This document shows, piece after piece, positions 33,936 through 45,870 of a DNA stretch of 64,000 nucleotides. Source of the stretch: Stichopus chloronotus (Eukaryota > Echinodermata > Holothuroidea > Aspidochirotida > Stichopodidae); NCBI GenBank assembly GCA_021234535.1, contig CM037846.1, forward strand, positions 17,930,150-17,994,149, given 5' to 3'. Each line of letters begins with the position of its first letter. Position 1 is the first letter of the stretch. The notes below the pieces were generated by a model. It saw nothing but the letters and a program-made list of their open reading frames with translations, made no database searches and had not been told where the DNA came from. The position numbers were made by a program, and so were the translations under genes.

Positions 33936-36030
33936 CTGTCTTAAAAAAGAAGTTTAAATTTGACGTATAATTTCAATATAATTAGGGTCAACCTACAATA
34001 AACAAATTTTTTCAGTGGTTGTCAAATATCAGGGTTAAATCAGCCCTTATTTTATGGAACAACAAAGTCTTGATGCAGTAACTTTTACCAGACTGTTGTC
34101 TTTCTTCAAACAGTAAGATGTCTTAAATTTTGAAAAAAATTTAAATATTGGATTTCAGGTGCCTGCAATGACAGTTATCACAGGAGTATTCCTCTATTAA
34201 TGATAAATTTCTAAAAGATGAAAAAATAAAGTGGCAAATAAAGCTTTCTGTAAAGCTCTCCATATATAATCAGGTTCAATTACCACTAAACATAGTCCTC
34301 TCGAAACCAGTCAGGTTGAGGGATGACCCTCATATTCTCCTTCTTCACCCCCTCACCTATCATCATTTTTTCGTTAGATGTAGTTCTAACATTACGGTCT
34401 GTACACATGATAAGACTTACTCAAGTATTTTGTGTTTTGAATGTTGCAATAACAGTAATGTAATTTTTCCCTTCTGCTTTTGCCGTTTTGGCGACTTGGA
34501 GCTACAGTTACTCGTGCATGTGCACTGATGTTTTACTGATATGAGAGAAAGTCCAGTAGTTTGTACTTTTTTTTCGTTTAAATTTTTAATCCTCCCTAAT
34601 CTATGAAGATAACTGTGACTCTTTGATTGCTTCTTCTCAACAAGCTACTAGAGGGACACTAACTGCCACTGTCTACTGTCACAGGTAGTGACGCTACATC
34701 AAATATATTTTCTTTGCTACTGCGAGAATAGGTAGTTGTGAAGTACATAACTTACGTAACTTGTTGCACTTTCTGTCTCCAAATCGATTAAAGGCATATC
34801 TTTTTAACAGATCTGTGGTAAAAAGTGATCTGCCAACAACAAATTTAGTTAGAATGTGCCCCAAGCCCCAGTAGAGAGAAAAACCTCATTTTTCATTCTT
34901 TTTATGCCCTTCCCCAGCTTTGTAGCAAGAAGAATGTTGTTGGTTAAGGGCTATCAATGTCTATCTGCAGAGTCCAGGTAAGCATTGATAAACTTCAAAC
35001 AAACAACGTTCCATGTTCAAGACATAACGTACTTACGGATTCAAAACTCATTCCGTTGTCCTTATGATGTCTAAACTTATAGGCCATTGTCTCACGAAGA
35101 CAAATTTGCACGTTCACTTTTACGACTGCTGCATTTTCGAAAATACAATGGTCGCAAAAAGGAACTAAAAAAGTGAATATGTCTCAAGTGAAGAATGGAA
35201 TATCAAAGATGTCAAGTTGCAAAATAGTAGAACTTCGTAGTAACTTATCACTAATGTCCTGAAACAACTTAGGCAAATCCAGAGAACATTTGCCAAGGGC
35301 GAAATATACAAAAGCGTGACGTTAGTTCTACATTTGTCAGAATGTTTTACTAAAACCTTTTTATCATTTTGCGTTAGATTTTCGCAAAATCATTGCAGAA
35401 AATTTTCATATTTTCAAAACTGAGGTGGTTGCTTTTTCGATTCCTGTGAATTTAGGTGACAGCTTTTCTACTGTTTTATTAATATATGACGAATTTGCGA
35501 AATCAGTCGCAAAGCATACACAAGTGAATTTTTTCTTCGTCAGATACTATAGCTTGAAGGTAGCACAACCTGAATATTGATGGCTCTGATATAAAAAAAG
35601 ATTGTAAGATGTGAGTACGGAAAATTTACACTGGTTTTAATACTGTCAGACTAAATTAAGGGTGTGCAATTATGTGGTAGGCTTTCAAAAACCTTTCGAA
35701 CACCGAACACTGGATATATCATTCCCTAACAGTTTGAAAACTGTGATTGCTTTGATAGGAATTTATATAATTGGTACATAATAATTGTTTTGGGGGTTCA
35801 CGTACATAACATTGAAAACATACAGACTACAGTAAGATCACAATTAAGATTTGACCAAATTCGTTTTTTACCGCACGACATTGTGTGAAATTCTTTCTGT
35901 TAAATACAAAGTTTACCTTAATTACGTTAGAAATTAACTGCTAATTTGTCAGCAAGTTATGCTAAGATTTCGTACATGGCTGAATCACCAAGTGCATGCT
36001 CAATAGACGTAAATATCACCTATGCATGCA
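33936..36030. other. Unannotated stretch
   Basis: No gene or repeat family was recognised. The DNA is AT-rich throughout. Confidence 0.35.
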
Positions 36031-36110
36031 CAGTGGCGGAGCTAGCCTACAGTCAAGGAGGGGGGATCCCCACCCCCACCCTCCTTCCCGACCGACTCAA
36101 ATGGATTATC
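36031..36110 (+). repeat. CAGTGGCGGAGCTAGCC-type repeat fragment
   Basis: Starts with CAGTGGCGGAGCTAGCC and continues into GGAGGGGGGATCCCCACCCCC, the same organisation as the repeat starting at 37136. It is probably the 5' part of a widespread short interspersed repeat. Confidence 0.5.
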
Positions 36111-36650
36111 AGTAGGTTATCGGCAGTCATGCCACGCCTGAGAACCCCAAGCAAATTTTAACCCTAAGGATATGATATACAACAATAGAATATTCCAAGA
36201 ACTTGTTAAAATAAATTGAAACTCATAATGCAAATAATTTGTGAACAAATACAGACGATTGACAAAACAGTAGACAGGCAGACCTACGTTGAACAACACC
36301 TCTCTTTCTTCTTAACGTCATTTGCAACGTGTTCCCGGAATGAGTCCTCTTAATGTTGCAATTAGGCGACAATATTTAAAAGTAGCACTTTCCTGACACC
36401 TAGTCCTCACACAATTCCCATAATGTGCTAAAATCATGTGTCGAGAACACCCTTTTCTGCATGATAAAACATGAGGTAATATAGGCCTAGAGAAATCCCA
36501 TCATGGTTAGGGTTTGTTCCTTCAATGAAACCTTATCATGCATGATATCATGTGAGGCCTTGCATTTCGTAATTATCGATGTTTTCGTCACAATCTTGTC
36601 ACATACAGACTGAAACTTATCAACACTCTGCACATCAGGGTTCGATAGGT

Positions 36651-36663
36651 GGGGGGGGGGGGG
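36651..36663 (+). repeat. G13 homopolymer
   Basis: Thirteen consecutive G followed by CACG. It is one of the window's long G/C runs. Confidence 0.9.
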
Positions 36664-37135
36664 CACGTTTTGTGCAGCGTCCATTTCCTGACTTGAAGGA
36701 GGCATATTAGTGGTATAAGGGTACCCCGCCCCATTGGAAAAGATTTAAGAATTATAAGAAAGAGAGATACAATATGGTGAAATTTATGAAATCTTTATAC
36801 TGAGTAGAATGGTAGCATATATTCCATTGTCACATATATTACGTTTTGAACCTTAAAACCTTGGAAGCCAGTTATCACCTTCATATATTCCATTTTGACC
36901 TCCAAGTTCACAAACTGACAAAGATACAAAAAGTTTTAATACAGTGATAAAAAGACACGTTGTTTATAGCGTACTACAGCATAATGAGTGATAGGGCACG
37001 GACCAGGATGAAGAAGTGGGTGGACGTACATGAATGAGGGGACCTTAGCAAGACGTCATAGCAGATCATTTTAAACAAAGTTACAGTGTCATGCAAAAAC
37101 ACAGTGTCCTTCACCTGTACCTAGTATCTCAGACT

Positions 37136-37215
37136 CAGTGGCGTAGCCAGCGGGGGGAGGGACATGAGGAAGAGTGCCCCCCCCCCCTTCGCAGAAATTG
37201 TGGGGACGCAATGGA
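37136..37215 (+). repeat. CAGTGGCGTAGCCAG repeat fragment with C11
   Basis: The cleanest example of the motif, CAGTGGCGTAGCCAG at 37136-37150, is followed by GGGGGG, CATGAGGAAGAGTG and C11 (37177-37187). The 111-codon plus frame and 76-codon minus frame that cross it are considered incidental. Confidence 0.6.
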
Positions 37216-38200
37216 TGATGTTGAAAATAAAGCGGTGCAAGAGAAAAAGAAAATGAAGAGAGGATGTAGGTATGATAAATTGACAGAGTTGGCGAGAACT
37301 GGTAAAACTAAACTGAGGGGAGGGGGTGACTGGGAAATTGTCGGACTTCAAAAGTGTGATCTTTTTATGACATTGAAAACTGAGACGAAACAGATTAACA
37401 ACACAATTAAAACAAGGTGTTCATAAAGGTGTGAAATCGTTAATTTGACGTTTCTGCCTGTTGCTTATATGCAGTATACGAGTACGTATGCGGGTAGGGG
37501 ATGGAATCCACAGCAGAACGGTCGACATATTTATTTTACTCAGGACGCATTGGCAATACGCCTGCCCTGACAGTCAACTAAAACCTTGGATATTAATAAT
37601 GTCATGGATCTCTCTCTTTTCCAACCTTAACGCTGCATTAAAGGGGCAATCAGTGTTTGTGGACTAAAAGTTACCCTTTTTCAAACAAACCGAGATATTG
37701 CCATTCGGTTTCCTTGTTAAACACAAATTATAGCCTCCACGAAACTTTCAGCCCGAAATTCGCCTAATTTTCTAATAAATTGGATCATTTTTTGTGTGAT
37801 GTTTATGTCGTTAATGTCGCAGCTAAGACGTACTCGGGTTACTTTAATACAATGTCATGCTTTGTAGTCGAATACAAGCAACCAGGACACTCTCTAACAG
37901 AATTGAAACAATGCAAAACGGAGCTAAAGAATTCCCCAACTGAAGTTACAGTAAAGCTACCTGTAACCTAACTGTAGTTTGTACTGCAATGTAGTCTGTA
38001 GTGTTCATGTTTGATGTTGTTTGTTAGGCGAAATATACAAAGTATGTTGTGTCTGTTGCCGAAAGCTAAATTTCTTTAAAACTTCAATGATAAACGCGGT
38101 AAATATTGTTCGTTCGTGCGTAATTTGAAGGCTAGTCCACCCTGCGTATTCAAGTCGTTTTTGGGTAGTGCCTCGCTGACGCGGAGAGCCTACGCTTAGG
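37216..38200. other. Unannotated stretch, possible MITE end
   Basis: No gene is supported. CATTAAAGGGGCAATCAGTG at about 37636 resembles the left end of a TTAA-type MITE, but no matching right end was found within 500 bp, so it is not called as an element. Confidence 0.3.
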
Positions 38201-38250
38201 CACAGGTCGTCCTAGCGTCAAGTATATACTTAACGCTAGGACGATCTGTG
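38201..38250. repeat. 50-bp near-perfect palindrome
   Basis: Two adjacent 25-base arms with no spacer, left CACAGGTCGTCCTAGCG... and right ...CGCTAGGACGATCTGTG, are complementary at 23 of 25 positions with centre AGTAT/ATACT. It could extrude as a cruciform or give an RNA hairpin. No target duplications or flanking element could be defined. Confidence 0.9.
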
Positions 38251-38637
38251 GGCTTAGGCTAGTTTTTCGACACTAGACCTAACGTTACTCGTTAGGCGAC
38301 TTATGTTAGGAAGGATACCGAAAGGAAATCCAGGCCTACTCTAGACAAATTTCAAAATGCAGCCAAACAAGCTATCATAGGCAAACCTATATTTGCAGAC
38401 TGACCATCAAGCCACAGAAGATCGAGATTAACAATGATTGTAGACTCATCTTACATGACTTTGGCCCTGACCCCAGGGGCTATTAAGCACACCGAGAACA
38501 CGTAACAAAATATGGTATCCAAAAGGCTAATTTTTCTCCTTTATTTCACATACAACCCGACACGTCGATACGTCGATACATCACTCGTTTTACGGTTCAC
38601 TAAATGCGAGTGAAAGAATACAAGAAATATTAATCAT

Positions 38638-38745
38638 ATATACGAAACATACAAAATTAGTAAACTCCATCAAATATGCGAGACATACAAAAATAGTAAA
38701 CTCTATCAAATATGCGAGACATACAAAAATAGTAAACTCTATCAA
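38638..38745 (+). repeat. 36-bp tandem repeat, 3 units
   Basis: Three consecutive 36-base units with core CGAGACATACAAAAATAGTA. The second and third are identical by eye and the first carries a few changes, indicating a recent duplication at the right side. Confidence 0.95.
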
Positions 38746-39847
38746 ATGGACGGTAAATAAATTCTTCCTTCAAGATGTACACACACATATAATTTCTTTG
38801 TTTTTCATTACATCTTTACGTTAAAACAGTGTAACAATTTCAGTAAACCTGTATATTCAACATTTCATATAAACGATTTGTAGTTTTTAAGAATTTCACA
38901 TGCACCTGTCAGACACAAATAGCCTTTACCTCCAACAGTGACACAAGCAAGTAACTTAACATAAAACTATAACGGAACATTGACAAATAAAAGAACTAAA
39001 TAATTACCAGTCGTTGCATCTCCAGCTCTACAACATCCATCCAGTATGCAGCATCAGTTAAGGAATGTCGTACACAGTAACACCCAGTAACGCTCGCCTA
39101 GCAGTTTCATGTCGTCGTTTACGCTTGAACGCTCCAGCCAACACCCCAAAATACAACCCTTAACCTCCCTGCCAGACTCGCGTGGAACGTTATTTCAAAC
39201 TTGCCGCTACAATGATACACCACTTTTGTATCTTTTTTGAATCAGAGAAATGAACTGAAGAGTTAGACTTGGGCCTAATTCTAATCAGGCAATCGACTAG
39301 CCTACCTGTTCTAACTTACTAATTACCAATGCTAAGGTCAATGTTTCAGACCTACACCATTCCTATCTTTAAAGTGAAACATTGTTCAATTGAAACTCAA
39401 TTGAAATGTAGCATAGACAAGCTACTGTCGATAGTTTGACAAAGTTCGATCACGTTACGATCACGTTACAATTCTACTACTTAGAAGTACGTAATTTTAT
39501 TTAAAATGTTTCCCCACGCGTGTATGCAACATGGTCATGTTTTGCCTGGCCGAGCGCCAAAAAAATTCAAATCATGTTCTGCGTCGCTTCGTTGTATCAG
39601 ATAATGTTCAACCACCTATCCCAATTTTTATTTTCATTTTCAAGCTTAAAATGGGTCATTATCAACCAATAAAATATGAAGTCTAAAGGTAGGCCTATGT
39701 TCAGCACCCTCCTCCCTCTTCTATTTGCCAACTGTTACAAGAGTAAATAAAACAGGATGAATAATTCGTTATGATTTTTGTATCATCTGAACCCGTCTGA
39801 TATGTATTGCCATTTTTCATACATTGATTTTTATCTCATTAGGGCTA
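38746..39847. other. Unannotated stretch
   Basis: No gene or repeat was recognised, apart from TAGGCCTATG at 39690. Confidence 0.35.
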
Positions 39848-39999
39848 ATTGAGAAATTGCAGGCATGAGATCCCTATTTCAAGGCTACCTACATGCAACT
39901 TGGAACAACCGGGAAGTGCCGTCTCCGACCATCTGGAGGGTTGGAAAATCAAGAAATTTTCTTGTACACTCCGCTTAGATAGTCCTGATGGCACTCAGC
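39848..39999 (-). repeat. Dispersed repeat R2, inverted copy
   Basis: On the minus strand this reads GACTATCTAAGCGGAGTG, then ACAAGAAAATTTC, CCAGATGGTCGG, GGTTGTTCCAAG, TGCATGTAGG and AGGGATCTCATGCCTGCAA, in the same order as 13322-13500. The pairing with the copy at 13 kb is the clearest evidence that R2 is a mobile or amplified family. Confidence 0.7.
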
Positions 40000-40049
40000 C
40001 CCGCCAATACATTTTAACATTTATTTTAGGTTCGTGGGGGCAAGTGTCA

Positions 40050-40650
40050 AAGAAAGTCAATTCTGCACCATGATTTTACGACTGCGAGGGGCAAAATGAT
40101 TTTTCTTTAGGCAAAGGAGAGCGGCCAATTCCCTTAGACCTCTACTCATGCCTCTTATACCTATTTGTGGGCTGACTGATTTGAAATCCTGGCTTAAGAC
40201 TTGGTGCGGCAACACCCCTCCCGTTACACCCTTTCCCCTGTAAAAATAGGGACGATGGGTCGATTTTGAACCCTCAAAAAAAGTTCTTGCTACGCCCTTG
40301 CTCAGACTGGGTAGGGAGGATGTATTGAGAATTTGCTCTTTTCCCAATGAAGATGGTTAATATTTGCTTAGATTTTTGAAGGCTGAAAACGGGCAAACCC
40401 ATCAACTTTCCCTGAATGAGGAGGGAGCTAAAAGCACCCAAGCTTGCATTTCCTGTAGCTTCCCTTTCAATTTTCTTGGATCTTTGTCTTCCTACATTTT
40501 TCTTTATTTTTTTTGTCATCTTGCGCCCCCCCCCCCGGACCCGTGTGGGGATGGACGACTTCTCTTTGCCCCTTTACATCGGGAAGGCCACTGTGAAAAT
40601 TTTTGTTCATTCACGCTTTTGCTGTCCCTTGGATCTCTCTCTTGGTGATG
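40050..40650. repeat. GGCGTAGCAAG repeat and pyrimidine-rich segment
   Basis: On the minus strand AAGGGCGTAGCAAGAAC (40299-40283) opens a repeat-like block extending to about 40060. On the plus strand 40370-40640 matches the pyrimidine-rich repeat at 14760-15000 (CTTGCATTTCCTGTAGCTTC) and carries C11 (40526-40536). Overlapping open frames on both strands are not supported as genes. Confidence 0.45.
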
Positions 40651-40660
40651 GCGCTGTAGC

Positions 40661-43380
40661 ATAATACATTCTAAGATAATTCATTTGGTAGATACCAAAC
40701 TCCTATACCTACAGTGTAGGGACACTTGTCCGGAATTGAAGCTCGTTTAGTGTACCCACTAGGATTGAACTTCCAGTCGTTTCGTTTAATGTGACGGGAT
40801 GCACTTGCTGTCCCACGACAACTCGACGACGCATCCGAGAAGCCAATAAGTGTCATAAATCACTTTTATCTACGACGGTAAGCAATAATTCACTGCTTTG
40901 GTGAGCTTTTTTAGAGCATCGTTACATATTTTCTTGAACTGTTATTTGTTTTTTTCTTATGGAACCATCGTAGAAAGTTATACAAAGCAGGAAAGTTTCC
41001 ATGTGATAGCATTTGAGCGCATACTTGCTTTGCGCAATGTTACATTACGTTACACATGTAAACAGTGTGATATGTAAGTGAGCTTGTCTGCAACGCACAG
41101 AGCAGTGTATCAGTACATAGTGCATAGATTAGCCTAGGCTGAATTGAGAATGGTTTTTATTGCGAGTATAGCTTGGATACCGCCGACCTGTACAAAACCC
41201 CAAACTTCGTGCACCACACCGTTTGATATACTTGCTCGCACTAAACAACGCTTCTAGTTGCTACAACCACATTGATCTGTAGTGATTTCGATCCCTAGTT
41301 TCAAAAAATAATTTCCCAGCCATTTTTGATAACTTTTTTTCACGTTTTGATGCTCTCCACTTTAACGTTAGTCTGGTCCCCCTCCCTTTAATTAATTAGA
41401 CTATTAGAGTCAAGAAGAATAAGAATATTGGGCCAACGTTCATCCTGCTAATTTATAACTGCCAGGTATGAAGCATAGGGATAGTCACATACTAGTGAAG
41501 TACTACCTGCAGGCCAAAATATTACTAAAGAAAAACCTGATTTGTGTGGTGTTCAACATCCTGTTATGTTTGCATGCTAACCTATGCTAGATTAGAAACA
41601 TTCTTATCCCTGGTCTTTTTGATTTTGTGATATTTGTTTACTTTTCAGAATACCAGCAGTAGTTGGGACTGGTCACTGCCAGCCTTGTGACAGACAGGGT
41701 GACAGAACTGTTTCCAGAAGAAGATGGTCAGAAAGACTTAATCAGAAATGGAGGCTTCCTTTTAAAACAGACTTATGACAAGACTAGCTGAAAGGATACT
41801 ATGATTTGCAATAAAGGGGGTGGGGAAGTCATGACAAATGTTCTTTGGAAGGACCTATCAGAAAAATACTGAGATATGATTATATTTTCCAGAACCTGCA
41901 TTACCAGGTAGAGGTATTATATTATAGGCTACTAACTCAGACTTTATCTATTGTGGAAACTATTGTGGAAATGTTTACATTGAGGACATTTTTGGTGTAT
42001 TGCCATTTGGCCTGTTGCTTGCTTCAGAACTTTGCAGAGAAGCCATTACAGGTATGATATAATAGTGAAAATGTTCAACAAAATGAGTCATCTCTTTTTC
42101 AAACCAGGAATGATCAAATGGTGAATGTATTGAATAAATGTCTTTATTAGCTCAATTATATGCTGTTTCATTTATTGATGAACATTTGTGTAACAATTTA
42201 CAAATTATTTTATACAGATTTATTAATTTCAAGTCAAGATACTGTTGGTTAGAAAAGTAAGTAGATTGTATTTTGAGTACAGTGTACCAATTTGAGAAGA
42301 CCTGCTGGAAATAAAAGGTTTGCCTAATTTGAATTTGCTTAATTTTAGAGTTTAGAGGCCACTTTAACACAGCACAACAAAATGTCAAAATCGGGACCAC
42401 CCCCCCCCAGACGGTCAGATGCTAACCTACCTTAGACCCAAGTTAGTTACATACAGCATTACATTACACCTACCCCCTAAATCCCCAAGTGACGTAGGTG
42501 CAAGCCTACCTCCGCCTAAGTCTGCCTAGGCTTGACATGGTTCTTCTTGTCAATAGTTCGTAGAGTCGTTCTTAGGACTGCCAGGAGCAATAGAATATTT
42601 AGGCTACTCCGGTACATAGGCTAGTATCAGTCTAAGTTTTGCCTGGGCTATAGCTGACGTAAGTAATAACCAAAACATAGGCCTAGGACCGAGATTAACA
42701 TAGGATGAGACCGACCGAGGATTTGCCCTAGGCTTATGTCCGAATGCTATGCATAACGTCCCCGAAAGAACTTTCAAGACCTAGGCCTAGTCTAGCCATG
42801 ATTATCGCAAATGAACTACATTGCTATTATCAGCATTAGATTCAGTGAATTAAATTAGCTGCACGACAGACGTATAGCTGTCGTGTAGATCTAACTAGTA
42901 GTAATCAGAGCAATAGCCTACTGTGTATGGTATTGATGTAACGTTACGGTATATTGTTTACGGAATTACTGTAATTGCAAAGAACCTACATACTCACGTA
43001 CACACGCACTACATGCTACACCTTATTGTCACGTCCGACTGTCCGATGCTCGCTCAATAAACGACTGTGCACTAGCTTAACAGGGAGAGATCATAGAATA
43101 TGTTACACAATCGTTTGTAGTAAATGTAACGTGTTAAGTCACCAATTATCTCTATTATTTACACTACAAATTAATTTTGTTGTGTCATAGAATCTTGAAA
43201 ATAGGTAAATCAGTATGACATGAAGCAATCTTTAAGCAGAGATCATTTTTATAGTGATATCACTGACAACAAGCGACTGATGTTGCTCTACAGCAGGGTA
43301 CCCTAAACGAGTTTCAAATCCGGACAATTCGCCATTTTGAGCTTGGTATCTACCAAATGAATTATCTTAGAATACATTAT
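40661..43380. mobile_element. 2.7-kb element bounded by long inverted repeats
   Basis: Left end (40661-40757) and right end (43296-43380) are inverted copies: both begin ATAATRYATTCTAAG and continue TAATTCATTTGGTAGATACC with 30 identical bases, later sharing TTGTCCGGA and ACTCGTTTAG. The left arm has about 13 extra bases in the middle. The interior has no open frame resembling a transposase; it does hold a 70-codon frame at 41845-42057 ending at a donor-like CAG/GTATGA and a TAGGCCTAGG-rich patch (42480-42790). It reads as a non-autonomous or decayed DNA transposon. Two independent small elements in opposite orientation are the alternative, since no target duplication was identified. Confidence 0.55.
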
Positions 43381-43414
43381 TGCCTCATTATCCATGTGCG
43401 GGTTCGTTTGGGAT

Positions 43415-43736
43415 AAACACGACGGAAGTGCCGAAAGTATGGGGAATCAGTACCCGGAAACACCCAGGTAATCAGTCGTGACGGTATGTGTACTCGGACA
43501 CGCGTCGTTCATTTGTACGGTTTCGCACTTTATGAACGGAGCGCTCAGGATGAAACATACCTAATAGCATGTGGTTACTGGCCGCGCACACCAGTCTAGA
43601 ACGAACGATAATTTGCCTGAGAACGGTTGTAGATTTCGCCAGGACGGAGGATATTCGCGTGGTCACTATGGTGACTGTCCCATTTTGCACACTGCACACT
43701 GAATTCTACGTCCGCGTCTTGTTTGCGAAAACAGCC
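43415..43736 (-). mobile_element. TIR element with 75-codon frame, copy 1
   Basis: Near-identical to 61332-61644 in opposite orientation. The right terminus GTTTGCGAAAACAGCC (43721-43736) is intact; the left one has diverged to GTTTGGGATAAACACGACGG. A 75-codon frame starting at GTG (43699 to 43472, minus strand) is preserved in both copies. Over the 228 bases of that frame I count eight differences, six changing the amino acid and two silent, which is what neutral drift would give. The frame is therefore not evidence for a protein. Confidence 0.75.
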
Positions 43737-44924
43737 TAATGGCTTTAGACAACGGGATAATATTTGAAGGCGTACGTACTTAAGTAAGTACTTGCTTACA
43801 TAATGGAATACGATGGAATATAACTTGACGTGACATAATGACTTCTTCCTTTTTTACGTCCCAGCTCCCTTTGTTTTTCTTTTCTTTTTCTTTCCTACGT
43901 GGCTTCCTTTTGGAAATACTAATGAAGCTCAGCCATGTTTAGGCAAATGAACACAAACTAGTCTAGCTGGTCAGAAGAACCAACAATAAAAGTATTCCTC
44001 ACACTGAAATACCGTGCGATAATTAGGGCCTTTATCTTACATCGTCTTCCCTCACCCTTTCTTTCTTTTTTCTTTTCCTTTTCCTTTTTTCTTTCTTTCC
44101 TCCTTTCTTACTTTTGTTCTATCTTTCGTCCTTCTCATTTTTGGAGATGCAGTTTGACATCTAATGACCTCAAATATAATCAAGAATAATAATAAAATAT
44201 AATAAAATAATAATAAAATATATCAAGAAAAATGTGACGTAGCGATATATTGTATAAGCGGGTAAGAATACCGGTTACCTTAGCTTCTTTACACCTTATG
44301 TAGGCTTATATGATTTTATTTTAACTAGAGACTAATTCCCTGTAAAGATATGTCAAATCCTTGGAGCTTCCAGGAGCTCTTTCACAGTACTACGAAAGTG
44401 CTCCCTAGAAACGCATCTTACTATTTACGTTTGCAGTTGTCTGGCAGAAAGAAAAAAAAAACATGTCACTAAATCTGTCAATGTCACACCACTTGATGTC
44501 TGTGGCAGGGGAGAAATCAATTTTTCGCACCTACTATTATGACGACAAGTAATGGCAGAGTATTTTTATTTGAGAATATGTACAGCACCACTCAAGTTTG
44601 TGATTAGGTACATCTCTTGCTACTATAATGCTTTTTTGTCCTGCCAATCTGAAGGTAACAAATGCCACAATGTAAGGTGGGATACCAAATCTATTGGTAC
44701 CGTATTTATGGATGCACTTTGCCACACGGAGCTGAGATGTTTTGATATTTGTGAAAAAATAATGCACAATGCAAGGGCATTACAAAATGACCGGACTGAC
44801 GTATGTTGTGCACGGCAGATTCTAGCAATACTTAGACTCACGCACTCAATTTCTGGGAATATACTTTTGCCGCACACGTAACGTGATTTCCAGGAACAGA
44901 TGTACACATGCAAGAATTTGTGCC
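43737..44924. other. Unannotated stretch with pyrimidine tracts
   Basis: Polypyrimidine tracts (CTTTCTTTT-type) at 43846-43900 and 44050-44115 and an (AATAAT)-rich patch at 44185-44222. Overlapping frames at 44537-44913 on both strands are unrecognised and not called. Confidence 0.4.
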
Positions 44925-44928
44925 TTAA

Positions 44929-45125
44929 AGGGAAATAGGACGTTCAAAATATACCAACATGACATTCAAAGAAAATAGCTTTAATCAGTTTTAAACCATT
45001 CAGTCTCATCAATAAACATCAGTTCTGCAAAAGTTTCATCTCTTCAAAACATTTTGCACGTGATGAGTAACGGAAGATGTATAATTTTGGAAAGTTTGGC
45101 TGAACAAATTATTGTTGAGCAACAA
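44929..45125 (-). mobile_element. TTAA MITE family 1, truncated inverted copy
   Basis: TTAA (44925-44928) is followed by AGGGAAATAGGACGTTC and then tracks the reverse complement of the family 1 right half: GACATTCAAAGAAAATAGC, CTCATCAATAAACATC, ACATTTTGCACGTGATGAG and AAAGTTTGGCTGAACAAATT. Similarity ends at about 45125 and no second terminus is present, so about half the element is missing or replaced. Confidence 0.75.
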
Positions 45126-45409
45126 CTAACATCAGGCCAATCAATGATTTGAATATTCGGCACTGCAGATTCACAACAAGCAATCTGAATCATTGATAGT
45201 ATGGAACACTTCTCCAATACCTGTACTGCAATTTCAAGTTTCGTCCGGTGGCATTCTAGCCATCAACTTTCATTCGAACTACTGTAGGCCTAGGCTACTT
45301 ATCTATCCAAACCACCATCAAGGACTGCAACAATAAAGCTTTGCTTCTTTGTACTGTCAGACACTGGAACCTTTTTTCCCTGAAACAGAATTACACAAAG
45401 CGATTTTAA

Positions 45410-45560
45410 AGGGGATCATTGAGTTGATATCGATACTTTTGTGAGGATTTTGAAGGATATAAATACACGACAACGCTTACAATTAGCATAATTTGTCAAG
45501 TTTCACATCCCATAGTTATTGTTATGGCACTTTCAGAAGTTATCAAAATTTTAGAAATTT
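45410..45560 (-). mobile_element. TTAA MITE family 2, truncated inverted copy
   Basis: After TTAA (45406-45409), AGGGGATCATTGAGTTGATATC matches the reverse complement of the right end of the full copy at 22719-23087, followed by CACGACAA, CTTACAATTAGCATAAT and TCAAGTTTCACATCCCATAG. The other terminus is missing. Confidence 0.75.
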
Positions 45561-45639
45561 TGTTCTTGACTTGTGTTGGCTGTGTTCGTACTACACACAT
45601 ACGGGCTGTGCTAGACTTCATAAAAGAAAAGGGGAGAGG

Positions 45640-45870
45640 AGAATACACAATTTTGAAAGAGCACAAAGGGATAAAGAACAAATGAGAGTGTGGAAATAGC
45701 GAAATGAAAAAAAATGAGAATAATATGACAGCGAATGAGAGGGGAAAATAGCAAAAATGAGAAAATGAGCATATTGAATGAGAGCAATGAGCCAATGGGC
45801 AATGAAGTGGTAAGCAAATGAGAGCAAGTGAGTGGGAAACATAGCAAAACGATAAAATGATAACAACATT
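45640..45870 (+). repeat. Purine-rich degenerate AAATGAGA repeats
   Basis: About 230 bases that are strongly purine-rich on the plus strand, with recurrent AAATGAGA, GCAAATGAGAGCAA and ATAGCAAAA words. Long minus-strand frames here (45496-46046) are rich in F, L and S because of this bias and are not called genes. Confidence 0.5.

Noticed and set aside
37636..38000. TTAAAGGGGCAATCAGTG as a MITE left end
   Set aside because: No inverted partner was found within 500 bp, so an element could not be defined.
41660..41795. Short open frame with ELFPEEDGQKDL-like sequence inside the 2.7-kb element
   Set aside because: About 45 codons only, with a stop just inside the best acceptor; not distinguishable from chance.
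44537..44913. Overlapping 76-109 codon frames on both strands
   Set aside because: Neither strand shows a known domain, and both being open argues for composition rather than coding.
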